A stretch of 42,346 nt of DNA, from the NCBI GenBank assembly GCA_050692915.1, contig JBOGVU010000014.1, forward strand, positions 1-42,346, read 5' to 3'. A model generated the notes under the pieces. The model was not told the DNA's origin and did not search any database. It saw only the letters and a program-made list of their open reading frames with translations. Shown here in pieces: positions 8,296 through 17,259 of this stretch. The first letter of the stretch is position 1; the number at the start of each line of letters is the position of its first letter. The position numbers and the translations under genes are program-made. This stretch comes from CALAEC01 sp050692915 (GTDB lineage: Bacteria; Actinomycetota; UBA4738; CALAEC01).

Positions 8296-9078
8296 ATGCC
8301 GAAGACGGTCTCCGAGCAAATCGCGGATCAGCTACGGAGTGAGATTCTCGCCGGGCTTATCCCACCGGGGACTCGGCTCCTTCAGGACGTGGAGGCCGAG
8401 CGCCTCCAGGTGAGTAGGACCCCACTTCGCGAGGCGTTCCGGCAGCTCCAGGCCGAGCGTCTTGTCCAGATAATCCCCAATCGGGGCGCGATCGTGACCC
8501 AGCTCACAGCCGACGAGGTGGGGGAGATCTTCCTGATCCGAGGGGAACTTGAGCCGTTGGCCGCCGCACGCGCCGCCGAGCGGGCGTCGCCAGAGGACCT
8601 CCGTGCGATTGGAGCGCTGCTCGGGGAGCTCGAATACGCTCGCGAGCGAGAGCGCAATCGATCCCTGCTGGAGCTCAACAAAAGTTTTCACTTCATGGTC
8701 TATGAGGCTTCCGGCTTGCCCCGTCTGGTGAACATCATTTCCTCCCTGTGGGGGCCTATCGAGGCGATGCGCGCGGCGTACGCGTCGGAGCCGGTGACGG
8801 CCCGGCATGCCGCCTACGAGCACGCCCGTCTCTACGAAGCGATCAAGGACCGAGACGGGGAACGGGCCGCGGCGGTCACCCGTCGGCACGTCGAGACGAT
8901 GACCGCGGCGCTCCTGGGATGGATGGAGGGCGCCTCGTCGCCCATAGGTTCGAGCCCGCCGGCTCGGGCGGCCAAAGCGGGGAGCGCCTCGAGGGGAGGT
9001 GAGCGAGCATCGCCGGACGGAGGCGGGCCAGGGACCGGCCCGGGGAAGGATCCGGAGGAGATCGATTCGTCCGGGTAG
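8296..9078 (+). CDS. GntR-family transcriptional regulator with FCD domain
   Basis: 260 residues. The N-terminal winged helix (residues 5-65; QLRSEILAGLIPPGTRL then VSRTPLREAFRQL) is diagnostic of the GntR family. Residues 75-225 form the helical FCD ligand-binding domain, with an acid and histidines placed to hold a metal (FHFMVYEASG, YEHARLYEAI, RRHVETM). FCD regulators usually sense small carboxylates or sugars and control adjacent transport and degradation genes. Here it opens the transporter/oxidoreductase operon in the same direction, so it is probably the pathway regulator. The last 35 residues are low-complexity Gly/Ser/Pro. Confidence 0.92.
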   Translation: MPKTVSEQIADQLRSEILAGLIPPGTRLLQDVEAERLQVSRTPLREAFRQLQAERLVQIIPNRGAIVTQLTADEVGEIFLIRGELEPLAAARAAERASPEDLRAIGALLGELEYARERERNRSLLELNKSFHFMVYEASGLPRLVNIISSLWGPIEAMRAAYASEPVTARHAAYEHARLYEAIKDRDGERAAAVTRRHVETMTAALLGWMEGASSPIGSSPPARAAKAGSASRGGERASPDGGGPGTGPGKDPEEIDSSG

Positions 9079-9131
9079 GCGGAACGGGCGCGTCGGGTTA
9101 CCAGGCAAGTCGAGAGGACGGGTGAGATGAC

Positions 9132-10148
9132 ATGGTGATGAGCAACCGGAAGAGATTCCTCGCGCTGCTGGCCGTGATGCTCCTTGGGGCAACGGCGTGT
9201 GCCGGGGAGACCGACGGCGAGGGGGAGGGAGACGGCGCTCTCCCCGTGGTCAAGCTCCATGGGCTCGAAGGTGGCCTCAGCTCCATGGCCTTGAAGATCA
9301 TCGAGGCACAGGGCTTCGATGAGGAGAACGGGTTCCAAGGTGAGTACTTCGAGGTGTCGGGTGACGCTTCCGTCCAGTTCCTGCTCCAGGGCAACTCGGA
9401 CGTCTCCTTCGACGGCGACCCGATCACCGCAGCGCTTCTCCGCTCGCAGGGTAACGACATCACGACCTTCTATCCCATGGCCGTACAGGACGTGACCTTG
9501 ATGGTCCGGGGCGATTCCCCCTACCAGTCTGCCCAGGACCTCATGGGCGAGCGGGTGGGGCACGACGGGCTGGAATCGGGTGGCATGACCGCTGGAAACA
9601 TCATGCTCAGCGAGTTCGAGGACGTCCAGATCACCGAGGACTACAACCTCCAGCTGGTCCCCGAGCCCGCCCTGATCCGTCTGCTGGACCGGGGCGAGCT
9701 GGAGGCCTCGTTCATGGCTCAGCCATTCATCCTCACCGCCATGCTCGAGTTCGGCATGCGCCCCGTGTGGGGTCCTGGCTGGGAGGAGTGGGAGCAGGCA
9801 CGTGGCGGGCGAGCCTGGAACATCACCGTGATGGCGTCCGAGCAGTGGATCCGGGACAACCCCGACCTGGCTCGCGGAGTCACTGCGGCCTGGGACGACG
9901 TCTATAACTGGATCACCGAGGACCCCGAGCGCCTCGCACAAGATCCGTTCCCGGAGCTGATCGGGATCGAAGATCCGGAGGTGCTGGACGCGTTCGTTGA
10001 GCTCGTGCGAACCTCGGAATACTTCACGAACCGGTGGGAAGAGGAGGATGTCGAGGCCGCCAGAGCCTTCATCGAGTTCGCGGCTGCGGAGGGTACCCTT
10101 ATCCAGGAGGCTCCCGAGGGCTCGGTCATGAGCTTGGACGAGCTGTAA
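9132..10148 (+). CDS. ABC transporter substrate-binding lipoprotein (SsuA/NMT1-like)
   Basis: 338 residues. The N-terminus is a lipoprotein signal (KRFLALLAVMLLGATAC, Cys about residue 23 followed by an acidic linker), so the mature protein is anchored outside the membrane. The body shows the NMT1/SsuA-like periplasmic-binding fold: a substrate loop around GLEGGLSSMALKIIEAQGF, GNSDVSFDGDPI, and QSAQDLMGERVGHDGLESG. This family binds sulfonates, thiamine precursors, riboflavin or aromatic compounds; the ligand here cannot be told. Two ATGs lie close together (9132, 9138) and either could be used. It is followed by a permease gene 27 bp downstream. Confidence 0.9.
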   Translation: MVMSNRKRFLALLAVMLLGATACAGETDGEGEGDGALPVVKLHGLEGGLSSMALKIIEAQGFDEENGFQGEYFEVSGDASVQFLLQGNSDVSFDGDPITAALLRSQGNDITTFYPMAVQDVTLMVRGDSPYQSAQDLMGERVGHDGLESGGMTAGNIMLSEFEDVQITEDYNLQLVPEPALIRLLDRGELEASFMAQPFILTAMLEFGMRPVWGPGWEEWEQARGGRAWNITVMASEQWIRDNPDLARGVTAAWDDVYNWITEDPERLAQDPFPELIGIEDPEVLDAFVELVRTSEYFTNRWEEEDVEAARAFIEFAAAEGTLIQEAPEGSVMSLDEL

Positions 10149-10175
10149 CCGAAGGAGGACGCGCGACGGAGCATC

Positions 10176-11021
10176 GTGGCTAGCCCACCCGCCACTGCAG
10201 TCGAGGCCCAAGTCCGGGGCGGCCCGGCTCCCTGGTCGCGCCGGACCCCGAGATGGGTGGAGCGGGGTCGAAGGCTGATCGTGATGGGTCTGCCGATCGC
10301 GGCGGTCCTGGTCGCCTGGTCCCTCTTCTGGGACCGCACCGACTTCGTGCCATCCCCGGCGTCCACGGTGGCCACGGCCTTCGACTTGCTCCAGGAGCCC
10401 GAGACCTACACAAACCTCCTGGACACGGCCCGCCGGCTGGTCCTCGGGCTGGGGCTGGGATTCGGCGCTGCGGTGCTGATCTCGATCGTCATGCGGCAGT
10501 CGCCGTGGTGGCGGCGGTTCTTTGCCCCGTACGTCTTCGCCACGATCTCCACGCCCTCGCTGGCGATCGCCCTGTTCGCGCTGATGGTGTTCGGCCTCTC
10601 CGAGGTCGGCATCTACCTCGCCGTGGGGATCACGATCTTTCCCTTCGCGGTGGTCAGCCTGGTCGAGGGCCTCGACAGCCTGGACGCCCGGTTCGGAGAG
10701 ATGGCATCCGTCTATCGATTCACCTGGCTGCAGCGTGTGCGGAGTGTGGCGATCCCGGAGATGTCGCCGCATCTGTTCGCCGCGTTCCGCAACGTCCACG
10801 CGCTCGCGTGGAAGATCGTGGTGATCGCGGAAGTGTTCTCCCAGCAGACCGGGGTCGGCTACCAATACAAGCTGGCGTACTCCTTCTTCGAGCTCCAGCG
10901 CCTCCTGGTCTGGGCGGTCCTGTTCATCACGATGGTCGTGATAGTGGAGTACGGCGTCCTCCGGCCCGTGGAGCGGGTGACGTTCCGGTGGCGCCGGGCC
11001 GAGGGGGGGGCATCACGGTGA
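10176..11021 (+). CDS. ABC transporter permease, first subunit (SsuC-like)
   Basis: 281 residues with about six membrane helices and a BPD_transp_1 fold. Identifiable parts are a first helix at IVMGLPIAAVLVAWSLF, the segment TARRLVLGLGLGFGAAVLISI, and the coupling-helix region around GEMASVYRFTWLQRVRSVAIP, a version of the EAA motif. It starts at GTG 10176 with GGAG four bases upstream. It is more similar in layout to the second permease (11851-12699) than expected for a simple homodimeric SsuC system, suggesting that the two form a heterodimeric channel. Confidence 0.9.
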   Translation: MASPPATAVEAQVRGGPAPWSRRTPRWVERGRRLIVMGLPIAAVLVAWSLFWDRTDFVPSPASTVATAFDLLQEPETYTNLLDTARRLVLGLGLGFGAAVLISIVMRQSPWWRRFFAPYVFATISTPSLAIALFALMVFGLSEVGIYLAVGITIFPFAVVSLVEGLDSLDARFGEMASVYRFTWLQRVRSVAIPEMSPHLFAAFRNVHALAWKIVVIAEVFSQQTGVGYQYKLAYSFFELQRLLVWAVLFITMVVIVEYGVLRPVERVTFRWRRAEGGASR

Positions 11022-11893
11022 ACCGGGCCGGGGAGACACCGGGACCCGAGCCGCGGGCCGGTGGGACCACGGAGATGGCCGCCCCGGCGTCCACCCGGGT
11101 GGTGGAGATCGAGGATCTTACGTTCGGGTACGCGGAGTCGGAACAGCCAGCCCTCGACGGTCTTACCCTCTCGATCGAGCGAGGGGAGTTCGCCTGCATC
11201 CTGGGACCGAGCGGGTGCGGGAAGTCGACGCTCCTGGGGATCCTGAGCGGCCTGTTCACGCCCCAGCGGGGGCGAGCCACTATTGACGGGGTGCTCCTGT
11301 ACGAGAACGGCCGCCGGGTGGCCAGGGAAGCGCCGGCCATGGGCTACGTCTTCCAGGATCCCAGACTGCTCCCGTGGAGGCGGGTGCGGCAGAACGTGGA
11401 GCTCGCCCTTCGAGCCGCGAGGGTGCCGCAGCCAGAGTGGGACGAGCGGGTCCGGAGGTACCTGGACATGTGCGGCATCGGCCGGTTCGCTGGTTCGTGG
11501 CCCGGGAACCTGTCGGGGGGCCAGCGTCAGCGGGCCGCCATCGCCCGGGCCCTGGCCATCGAGCCCACCCTGGTCCTCATGGACGAGCCCTTCAGCACCC
11601 TCGATGAGGTGACGGCTCGCTTCCTGCGGCGAGAGCTCCTGGACGTCTGGGAACGGACTGGGCAGACCATCATCTTCGTGACGCATTCCATCCGGGAGGC
11701 GGTGTATCTGGGGGACAACGTGTACGTGATGACCGCGGGTCCCGGCAAGCTGCTCGAGAGGCGGCCGATCGAAATCCCCCGCCCCCGGGTCTACGAGGAC
11801 CCACATCTCACGGAGATCGAGGCCGACATGGTGGACTGGGTCCTCCGCCAGTGGGGCTTCTACGAGGACGCACCAGAGGAGGAGACAACCTGA
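11018..11893 (+). CDS. ABC transporter ATP-binding protein (SsuB/TauB-like)
   Basis: 291 residues with every nucleotide-binding motif: Walker A GPSGCGKST, Q-loop YVFQDPRLLPW, signature NLSGGQRQR, Walker B LVLMDEPFSTLD and the switch His in FVTHSIREAV. The LLPW after the Q-loop is typical of the nitrate/sulfonate/taurine importer class. GTG 11018 overlaps the permease stop codon (GTGA) and follows a run of G at 11001-11010, so the two genes are translationally coupled. The frame is open much further upstream but only as an overlap shadow. A 30-residue Gly/Pro-rich N-terminal extension precedes the conserved domain. Confidence 0.94.
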   Translation: MNRAGETPGPEPRAGGTTEMAAPASTRVVEIEDLTFGYAESEQPALDGLTLSIERGEFACILGPSGCGKSTLLGILSGLFTPQRGRATIDGVLLYENGRRVAREAPAMGYVFQDPRLLPWRRVRQNVELALRAARVPQPEWDERVRRYLDMCGIGRFAGSWPGNLSGGQRQRAAIARALAIEPTLVLMDEPFSTLDEVTARFLRRELLDVWERTGQTIIFVTHSIREAVYLGDNVYVMTAGPGKLLERRPIEIPRPRVYEDPHLTEIEADMVDWVLRQWGFYEDAPEEETT

Positions 11894-12699
11894 AGGGTTC
11901 GCCAGACGCCGCGGTCCTCCGGCCCCCGGCGGGAGATGGGGCCTCGCGGACCAGCCTCCGGTTGGCCCCCCTGGTGGGCATCGCCGTCGGACTCGTCGCC
12001 TGGTGGCTGGCCGCGCGCCTCTTCTTCCGCTTCCTCCCGGACCCCCTCATCACCCTCCAGACCTTCGGCGAGCAGGTGGCGACGGAGACCTTCTTTGAAA
12101 ACCTCGGGGTGACCGCCCGCCGGGTCCTGCTGGGCACCGGGGGGGCGTTCCTGCTGGGCAGCGCGGTCGGGCTGGCCATGGGCCGGATCTGGACGGTGGA
12201 GACGGCACTCCATCCGTGGGTGTTCGTCGGCCTGGCCCTCCCGGGCCCCCTGGTGATCCTGTTCGCCATCCTGGCCATGGGCCTTGGGGAGACGACCACC
12301 CTGGCCGCGCTGTGGACCGTGGTGACGCCGTTCGTCGTGACGCTGGTCTACGGAGGGGCCAAGGCCCTCGACCCCGAGCTCTTGGAGATGTCGTCCGCCT
12401 ACCGCTTCCTACGGCGGCAGCGCCTGACCCACGTGATAATCCCGGCGCTGCTGCCCTCGCTGATGTCCGGGCTGCGCGTGGCCTTCGCCATGTCGTGGAA
12501 GATCGTGGTGCTGATCGAGGCGCTGTCGAGCACGGTCGGTATCGGTGAGCGGATCCACTTCTTCTTCACGTTCAACCAGCCCGCGGCGGTGCTCGCGTGG
12601 ACCTTCAGCTTCACCATCATCATGGTGCTGGTCGAGCTGCTGGTCTTCCAGACCCTGGACCGGAGGCTCTTCGCCTGGCGACCCAGGGCCCGGCTGTGA
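11851..12699 (+). CDS. ABC transporter permease, second subunit
   Basis: About 270-282 residues with six predicted helices, beginning LAPLVGIAVGLVAWWLAARLFF. It carries the same EAA-like coupling segment (LEMSSAYRFLRRQRLTHVIIP) as the first permease. The first usual start codon in frame is GTG 11851, which overlaps the ATPase gene by 43 bases. An excellent ribosome site (AGAGGAGGAG, about 11875-11884) instead points to a CTG at 11890-11892 that overlaps the ATPase TGA as CTGA, so a rare CTG start is possible. It pairs with the single ATPase and the first permease in one importer. Confidence 0.88.
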   Translation: MGLLRGRTRGGDNLKGSPDAAVLRPPAGDGASRTSLRLAPLVGIAVGLVAWWLAARLFFRFLPDPLITLQTFGEQVATETFFENLGVTARRVLLGTGGAFLLGSAVGLAMGRIWTVETALHPWVFVGLALPGPLVILFAILAMGLGETTTLAALWTVVTPFVVTLVYGGAKALDPELLEMSSAYRFLRRQRLTHVIIPALLPSLMSGLRVAFAMSWKIVVLIEALSSTVGIGERIHFFFTFNQPAAVLAWTFSFTIIMVLVELLVFQTLDRRLFAWRPRARL

Positions 12700-12727
12700 C
12701 CCTCCTCGTGTCCGAGGTGGCGGCGGG

Positions 12728-13771
12728 GTGACCGTCGTCCACGTCGGCTTCCCGTCGCCCAGCCTGGCCGATGTCGACATGACGGAGTGGCGGCGACTGG
12801 CGCCCATCTGCGAGGAGCTCGGGTTCGACACCCTGTGGCACTCAAACGAGCGCTTCTACCGCGAGATGTGGGTCCGGATGACGGTGAGCGCGATGGTCAC
12901 CGAGCGGATCGGTCTGGGCGGGGCGGTGGTCGATCCCTTCGCCGTCCACCCCGTCATCACGGCGCAGTCCCTGGCGACTGTTGCCGAGCTCTCCGACGGC
13001 CGGGCCATGCTCGCCCTGGGGGCCGGCGGGTCAGGGTTCCCGATGATGGGTATCCGCCGGGAGCGCCCCGCCCGGGCCCTCCGGGAGGCCCTTACGGTCA
13101 TGAAGCCCCTCCTGGCCGGCGAGACCGTTAGCCTGGAGGGAGATGCGGTCACGGCTCGGGCGGCCCGCCTTCACTTCGTGCCCCCGAGCCTCGTCCCCCT
13201 TTGGGTGGCCACTCGCGGTGACCACACCCTGCGGCTTGCCGGCGAGCTGGCCGACGGGGCGATCGTGGCCACGTACGCTCGGCCCGCCGAGGTTCGTGCG
13301 GCGTTGGGAGTCGTCGAGGAGGGTGCTCGCCGAGCAGGCCGTTCTCTCCGGGACGTGCGGACCATGGTCCGGGTGGACACCTGTATCCACGAGGACGAGG
13401 CGGCAGCGTATGAGGCCGGCCGGCTGATGCTGGCCAAAGTGCTGTGGTCCAGCTACCCGGACCGCCGGTTCGTCGAGAAGGCCGGCCTGGAGGTTCCCGA
13501 GCCCGTCGAGCAGATCCTGGCCGAGCGGGACTACGACCGGATCCCCGAGGCCGCGCCGCTCATCCCCGACGAGCTGGTAGCGGCCTTCTCCTGGACCGGG
13601 CATCCGAAGGCCGTGGTCGAGCGGGTCACCGAGGTGGTGCGGGAGGCGGGCGTGAACGAAGTGGGGTTCTGGCTGCTGCGAACCTCGGACCAGAGCCTGG
13701 AGGATGCGGTGCGGGCTCTCGCCGCCGACGTCCTCCCGGCCGTCGGTGAGCTCGCACCCCGGGGAACGTAG
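12728..13771 (+). CDS. Luciferase-like (LLM class) flavin/F420-dependent oxidoreductase 1
   Basis: 347 residues of the bacterial-luciferase TIM-barrel superfamily. Recognisable segments are CEELGFDTLWHSNERF, the RIGLGGAVVDPFAVHPV strand-turn, AELSDGRAMLALGAGGSG and the C-terminal GHPKAVVERVTEVVREAGVNEVGFWL. Members use F420 or FMN to reduce, oxygenate or open substrates, and some (RutA, NTA/EDTA monooxygenases) open rings or cleave C-N and C-S bonds. GTG 12728 is used, 28 bases after the permease; the upstream open frame is a shadow. A second LLM enzyme closes the operon. Confidence 0.9.
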   Translation: MTVVHVGFPSPSLADVDMTEWRRLAPICEELGFDTLWHSNERFYREMWVRMTVSAMVTERIGLGGAVVDPFAVHPVITAQSLATVAELSDGRAMLALGAGGSGFPMMGIRRERPARALREALTVMKPLLAGETVSLEGDAVTARAARLHFVPPSLVPLWVATRGDHTLRLAGELADGAIVATYARPAEVRAALGVVEEGARRAGRSLRDVRTMVRVDTCIHEDEAAAYEAGRLMLAKVLWSSYPDRRFVEKAGLEVPEPVEQILAERDYDRIPEAAPLIPDELVAAFSWTGHPKAVVERVTEVVREAGVNEVGFWLLRTSDQSLEDAVRALAADVLPAVGELAPRGT

Positions 13772-13773
13772 CG

Positions 13774-14937
13774 ATGGTGTCCCTCTGCGACGTCACTCGC
13801 GTCCGTGCGGCGCTCGAGGAGGCGGGGGTGGCCGCGCTGTTGGCCACCCTTCCCCAGAACGTCCTCTATCTGACGCGATTCCGGAAGGTGGGTGGTGCGC
13901 TGGCGATACTCACCGCCGAGACCCCGGACCGTCCCACCCTCGTTCTTCCGGCTGCCAACATCGACTTCGTCCTGGAGGACCCAGACCCCTCGGTCGAGGT
14001 CATCCCGTACGGCACCTTCTTTCGGTTCTTCGCGGGAGAGGACCTGCCCGAGCGCGAGGCCACCGTGCGGCGCCTGCACGAGGGGATCCGGTGGGGCCAG
14101 GGCTTGGCTGAGGTGGCGGCCTCGGTGCTAGAGGGCGCGGGAGCTTCGGCGGTTATCGGCGACGCTCAGGTCGAGGTGATCCCGGGACTTCAGGATGTCG
14201 CACCCGGGCTGAAGGTCACCGCCGATCCGGACGTCTTCCTGCGCCTGCGCATGGTGAAGACACCTGAAGAGGTCGACAGGCTGCGGACCTCCGCGAGGAT
14301 CACCGAGGAGGCTATCGCCGCGAGCGTGGAAGCCATCCGGCCGGGGGCCACCCAGGCGGAGATCGCCGGCGCCTACGCGAGCGCTGTGGTCACCCGAGGA
14401 GCCGGGGTCCGTGCGGACAACGTGTCGATCGACGAGGGTGCGGCCCTGGGCAACGTGAACATGCCAGCAGATCGGGTCCGTGAGGGGAGCATCGTCCGCT
14501 ACGACGTGGGCGCGATCTACCGTGGCTACGCGTCCGACATCGCTCGGTGCTTCTCTGTGGGCCCGCCCCAGAACGGGGTCGGCATCAAGTATGAAGCCCT
14601 TCTGCTGGGCGAGCAGGCAGCGCTCGACTTGCTGCGCCCGGGGGTGCGGGCCTCCGACCTCTTCGATGCGGCGGTGGCTGCCGTGCGCGGAGCCGGCATC
14701 CCTCACTATGAGCGCACGCACGTGGGACACGGGATCGGGATCGCCGGGGGTTACGACAAGCCGTTGCTCGCTCCGGATGACGACACCGTGATCGAGCCCG
14801 GCATGGTGCTGTGCGTGGAGACGCCCTACTACGAGGTCGGCAGGGTGGGCCTCCAGGTCGAGGACATGGTGGTGATCACGGACGACGGGTTCGAGTTCCT
14901 GTCCCACTCGAGTCGACGCCTGGAGGTCATCGGCTGA
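13774..14937 (+). CDS. M24-family metallopeptidase (Xaa-Pro aminopeptidase/creatinase-like)
   Basis: 387 residues with a creatinase-type N-terminal domain (1-130) and a C-terminal pita-bread domain. All five dinuclear metal ligands are seen: Asp244 and Asp255 (YDVGAIYRGYASDIAR), His319 (HVGHGIGIAGG), Glu349 (VETPYYEVGR) and Glu363 (LQVEDMVVI). It is therefore probably active as a Xaa-Pro-type peptidase or as an amidinohydrolase-like enzyme cutting C-N bonds in a small molecule. Its place in a transport/oxidation operon favours a catabolic hydrolase over general peptidase work. The ATG at 13774 follows the previous stop by two bases. Confidence 0.92.
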   Translation: MVSLCDVTRVRAALEEAGVAALLATLPQNVLYLTRFRKVGGALAILTAETPDRPTLVLPAANIDFVLEDPDPSVEVIPYGTFFRFFAGEDLPEREATVRRLHEGIRWGQGLAEVAASVLEGAGASAVIGDAQVEVIPGLQDVAPGLKVTADPDVFLRLRMVKTPEEVDRLRTSARITEEAIAASVEAIRPGATQAEIAGAYASAVVTRGAGVRADNVSIDEGAALGNVNMPADRVREGSIVRYDVGAIYRGYASDIARCFSVGPPQNGVGIKYEALLLGEQAALDLLRPGVRASDLFDAAVAAVRGAGIPHYERTHVGHGIGIAGGYDKPLLAPDDDTVIEPGMVLCVETPYYEVGRVGLQVEDMVVITDDGFEFLSHSSRRLEVIG

Positions 14938-16221
14938 GTGGCGGCCGGCTCCACCCTCGTCGGCCTGGCGTGCCTCCGCTGTGGTCGGTCGCCCGAGGGC
15001 GGACACCCCGCCACGGGGTGCGCCAGATGCGCCGGGGAGGGCGCCCCGGCCTCGCTGACCACGGTGTACGACCTGGAGGCCGCGGCCCGGACGCTCACCC
15101 CGCAGGCCCTGGCGCAGCGGCCCCCCGGCCCCCTCCGGTACCGGGAGTTGCTCCCGGTCGAGGCCGAGGAGGCGGTGGCCCTGGGGGAAGGGGGGACGCC
15201 GCTGCTTTCCGCCCGTCGCCTGGCCGAGGAGCTGGGGGTGCGGGAGGTGTGGATCAAAGACGAGTCCCGCAACCCCACCTGGTCGTTCAAGGACCGGGCC
15301 GCCTCGATCGCCGCGTCGATCGCCCGTCGAGAGAGGGCTGCGGGGCTCGTGGTCTCCTCGACCGGCAACGCGGCCGCCGCCACCGCTGCCTACTCCCGGG
15401 TGGCCGGCTTGCCAGCCGTGGTGCTCTTCGCCATGGGGGTGGATCCGGTCATGGCCGGAATGGTCCACGGGTTCGGGCTCCCGGTGCTGGCCACGCCCAC
15501 GAAGAAGGACCGGTGGGTCCTGATGCGCCACGGGGTGGAGGAGCTCGGGCTCTTCCCCAACAGCAACTTCGCGGATCCGCCCGTCGGCGTCGACCCGCGT
15601 GTCGTCGACGGCTACAAGGCCATGGGCCTCGAGATCTGGGAGCAGCTCGGGCACCGGGCGCCCGACGCGGTCTACCTCCCGGTGGGGTACGGAGATGGCC
15701 TGTTCGGCGCGTACAAGGCCTTCCGGGAGCTCGGCACGATGGGCCTCGCCGAGGTTCCCCGGTTCTCCGGCGGGGAGGTCTACGGGTCGCTGTCGGCGGC
15801 CCTCGGCGGATCGGGAGAGCGGGTCGACGCCGTCCCGGTGGACCGCCCCACGGTGGCCTCATCGATCGCCACAGCCCAGAGCACCTACCAGGCACTGCAC
15901 GCGGTGCGCTCGAGCGGGGGCGCGGTGCGGCAGGTCTCGGAGGAGGAGATCGTGGAGGCCCAACGGCTGTTGGTGGCAGCGGAGGGCCTGTTCGTGGAGG
16001 CGTCGTCGGCGGCGGGGCTGGCCGCCCTCCGGGCCGACGTGGCCGACGGCGCGGTCTCCGGTGATGCCGAGGTGGTCGTGGTGTCCACGTCCGCCGGGGT
16101 GAAGAGCGTGTCGGCCCTCGGCCTCACCGAGCGGGAGGCGCCCGTGGTCACCGGCATCGAGGAGTTCTCCCGCCTCGTGGTCGAGATGGTGGGCCGTGCC
16201 ACCGAAGGAGAGGGGGGATGA
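14938..16221 (+). CDS. Threonine-synthase-like PLP-dependent lyase
   Basis: 427 residues of the fold-type II (tryptophan synthase beta) PLP family. The N-terminus has a zinc-ribbon (Cys12, Cys15, Cys28, Cys31) as in many threonine synthases. The Schiff-base lysine is Lys118 in TWSFKDRAA. SSTGNAAAATAAY is the phosphate-proximal loop, and LPVGYGDGLFGAYKAF matches the glycine-rich cofactor-binding stretch. True threonine synthase usually lies with hom or thrB, which are absent, so beta-elimination or replacement on an amino-acid-like pathway intermediate is an alternative. GTG 14938 directly abuts the preceding TGA, and the end overlaps the next gene. Confidence 0.88.
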   Translation: MAAGSTLVGLACLRCGRSPEGGHPATGCARCAGEGAPASLTTVYDLEAAARTLTPQALAQRPPGPLRYRELLPVEAEEAVALGEGGTPLLSARRLAEELGVREVWIKDESRNPTWSFKDRAASIAASIARRERAAGLVVSSTGNAAAATAAYSRVAGLPAVVLFAMGVDPVMAGMVHGFGLPVLATPTKKDRWVLMRHGVEELGLFPNSNFADPPVGVDPRVVDGYKAMGLEIWEQLGHRAPDAVYLPVGYGDGLFGAYKAFRELGTMGLAEVPRFSGGEVYGSLSAALGGSGERVDAVPVDRPTVASSIATAQSTYQALHAVRSSGGAVRQVSEEEIVEAQRLLVAAEGLFVEASSAAGLAALRADVADGAVSGDAEVVVVSTSAGVKSVSALGLTEREAPVVTGIEEFSRLVVEMVGRATEGEGG

Positions 16222-17231
16222 AGTTCGGTATCGGCCTGCCCACGGGGATGGAGGGCCTCATCAACCCGGTCCCGTTCTTCCGGCCCGGCGACTTCCTGAC
16301 GATGGCCCGGCTGGCCGAGGAGCTGGGCTACGACTCGGTGTGGGGGAACGACCACTACGCCCCGCAGGACTACGTGCGGAAGGCGCACGGGAAGGCGCCG
16401 AACTTCTACGAGGTCCTGACGGTGCTCGCCTCGGTGGCCTCGGTGACCAGCCGGGTGGAGCTCGGCACGGCCGTGCTGGTCCTGCCGATACGGAACCCGG
16501 TGGTCGTCGCCAAGCAGGCCGTTACCCTGGACCATCTGAGTGGCGGGCGGCTCCTGCTGGGAGTGGGGATCGGGGCGTATCCGGAGGAGTACGCGGCGGT
16601 CCGCCCGGATCTGGTCGGGAAGAACCGCGGGGATCTCCTCGAGGAGGGGGTGGAGCTCCTGAAGCTCCTCAGCACCGAGGACTCGGTCACCTACAAGGGC
16701 CGCTTCTACCAGACGGAGTCGCTCCAGCTGTACCCGAAACCCGTACGGCAGCCGCTCCAGGTACTGGTCGGAGGACACCAGCGGGTGGCCCTGGACCGTG
16801 CCGTGGCGCACGGCCAGGGCTGGATCCCGGGCTGGCGGCCGTTCGGCGAGCTCGAGGAGTGGATTCGCCTGCTGCGAGAGAAAGCCGAGGCGGCCGGCCG
16901 GGACCCGGCTTCCCTGATCGTGGCGCCCCAGCTCTCGTGTCTGGTGGCGCCCACGCACGAGGAGGCGACGAAGCGCTACCTCGAGAGCGGGATGGTCCAG
17001 CACCGGCAATCGCTTGCCTACACGGGTCGGCACCCTGACCTGGCCATGGACAACAACCTGATCGGGAGCCCAGAGTTGGTGGTAGAGAAGCTCGAACGGC
17101 TGGCCCGTGCTGGCGTGGATCACCTTGCGTGCATCACGTTCTGCGTGGAGTCTCGCGAGGAGTACGAGGAGCAGGTCCGTTTCTTCGCCGAAGAGGTCAT
17201 GAACCCCTTCCGGCGTACCGCCATGGCATAG
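16218..17231 (+). CDS. Luciferase-like (LLM class) flavin/F420-dependent oxidoreductase 2
   Basis: 337 residues beginning MKFGIGLPTGMEGL, with AEELGYDSVWGNDHYAP, RVELGTAVLVLPIRNPVVVAKQ (written here in part) and LSGGRLLLGVGIGAYPEEY, all standard for F420-type LLM oxidoreductases. The ATG at 16218 overlaps the PLP-enzyme stop (ATGA) after GAAGGAGAGGGG, so expression is coupled. Low resemblance to the first LLM protein suggests a different reaction step. It is the last gene of the operon; about 30 bases later the NuoF remnant begins. Confidence 0.93.
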   Translation: MKFGIGLPTGMEGLINPVPFFRPGDFLTMARLAEELGYDSVWGNDHYAPQDYVRKAHGKAPNFYEVLTVLASVASVTSRVELGTAVLVLPIRNPVVVAKQAVTLDHLSGGRLLLGVGIGAYPEEYAAVRPDLVGKNRGDLLEEGVELLKLLSTEDSVTYKGRFYQTESLQLYPKPVRQPLQVLVGGHQRVALDRAVAHGQGWIPGWRPFGELEEWIRLLREKAEAAGRDPASLIVAPQLSCLVAPTHEEATKRYLESGMVQHRQSLAYTGRHPDLAMDNNLIGSPELVVEKLERLARAGVDHLACITFCVESREEYEEQVRFFAEEVMNPFRRTAMA

Positions 17232-17259
17232 GGCGTCCTCCCTGAGGAGGAGGAAGGAG

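Noticed and set aside
8832..10865. Minus-strand open frame of 677 codons across the regulator, lipoprotein and permease genes
   Set aside because: Antisense to three genes with clear families; His/Asp/Gly-rich shadow typical of high-GC DNA.
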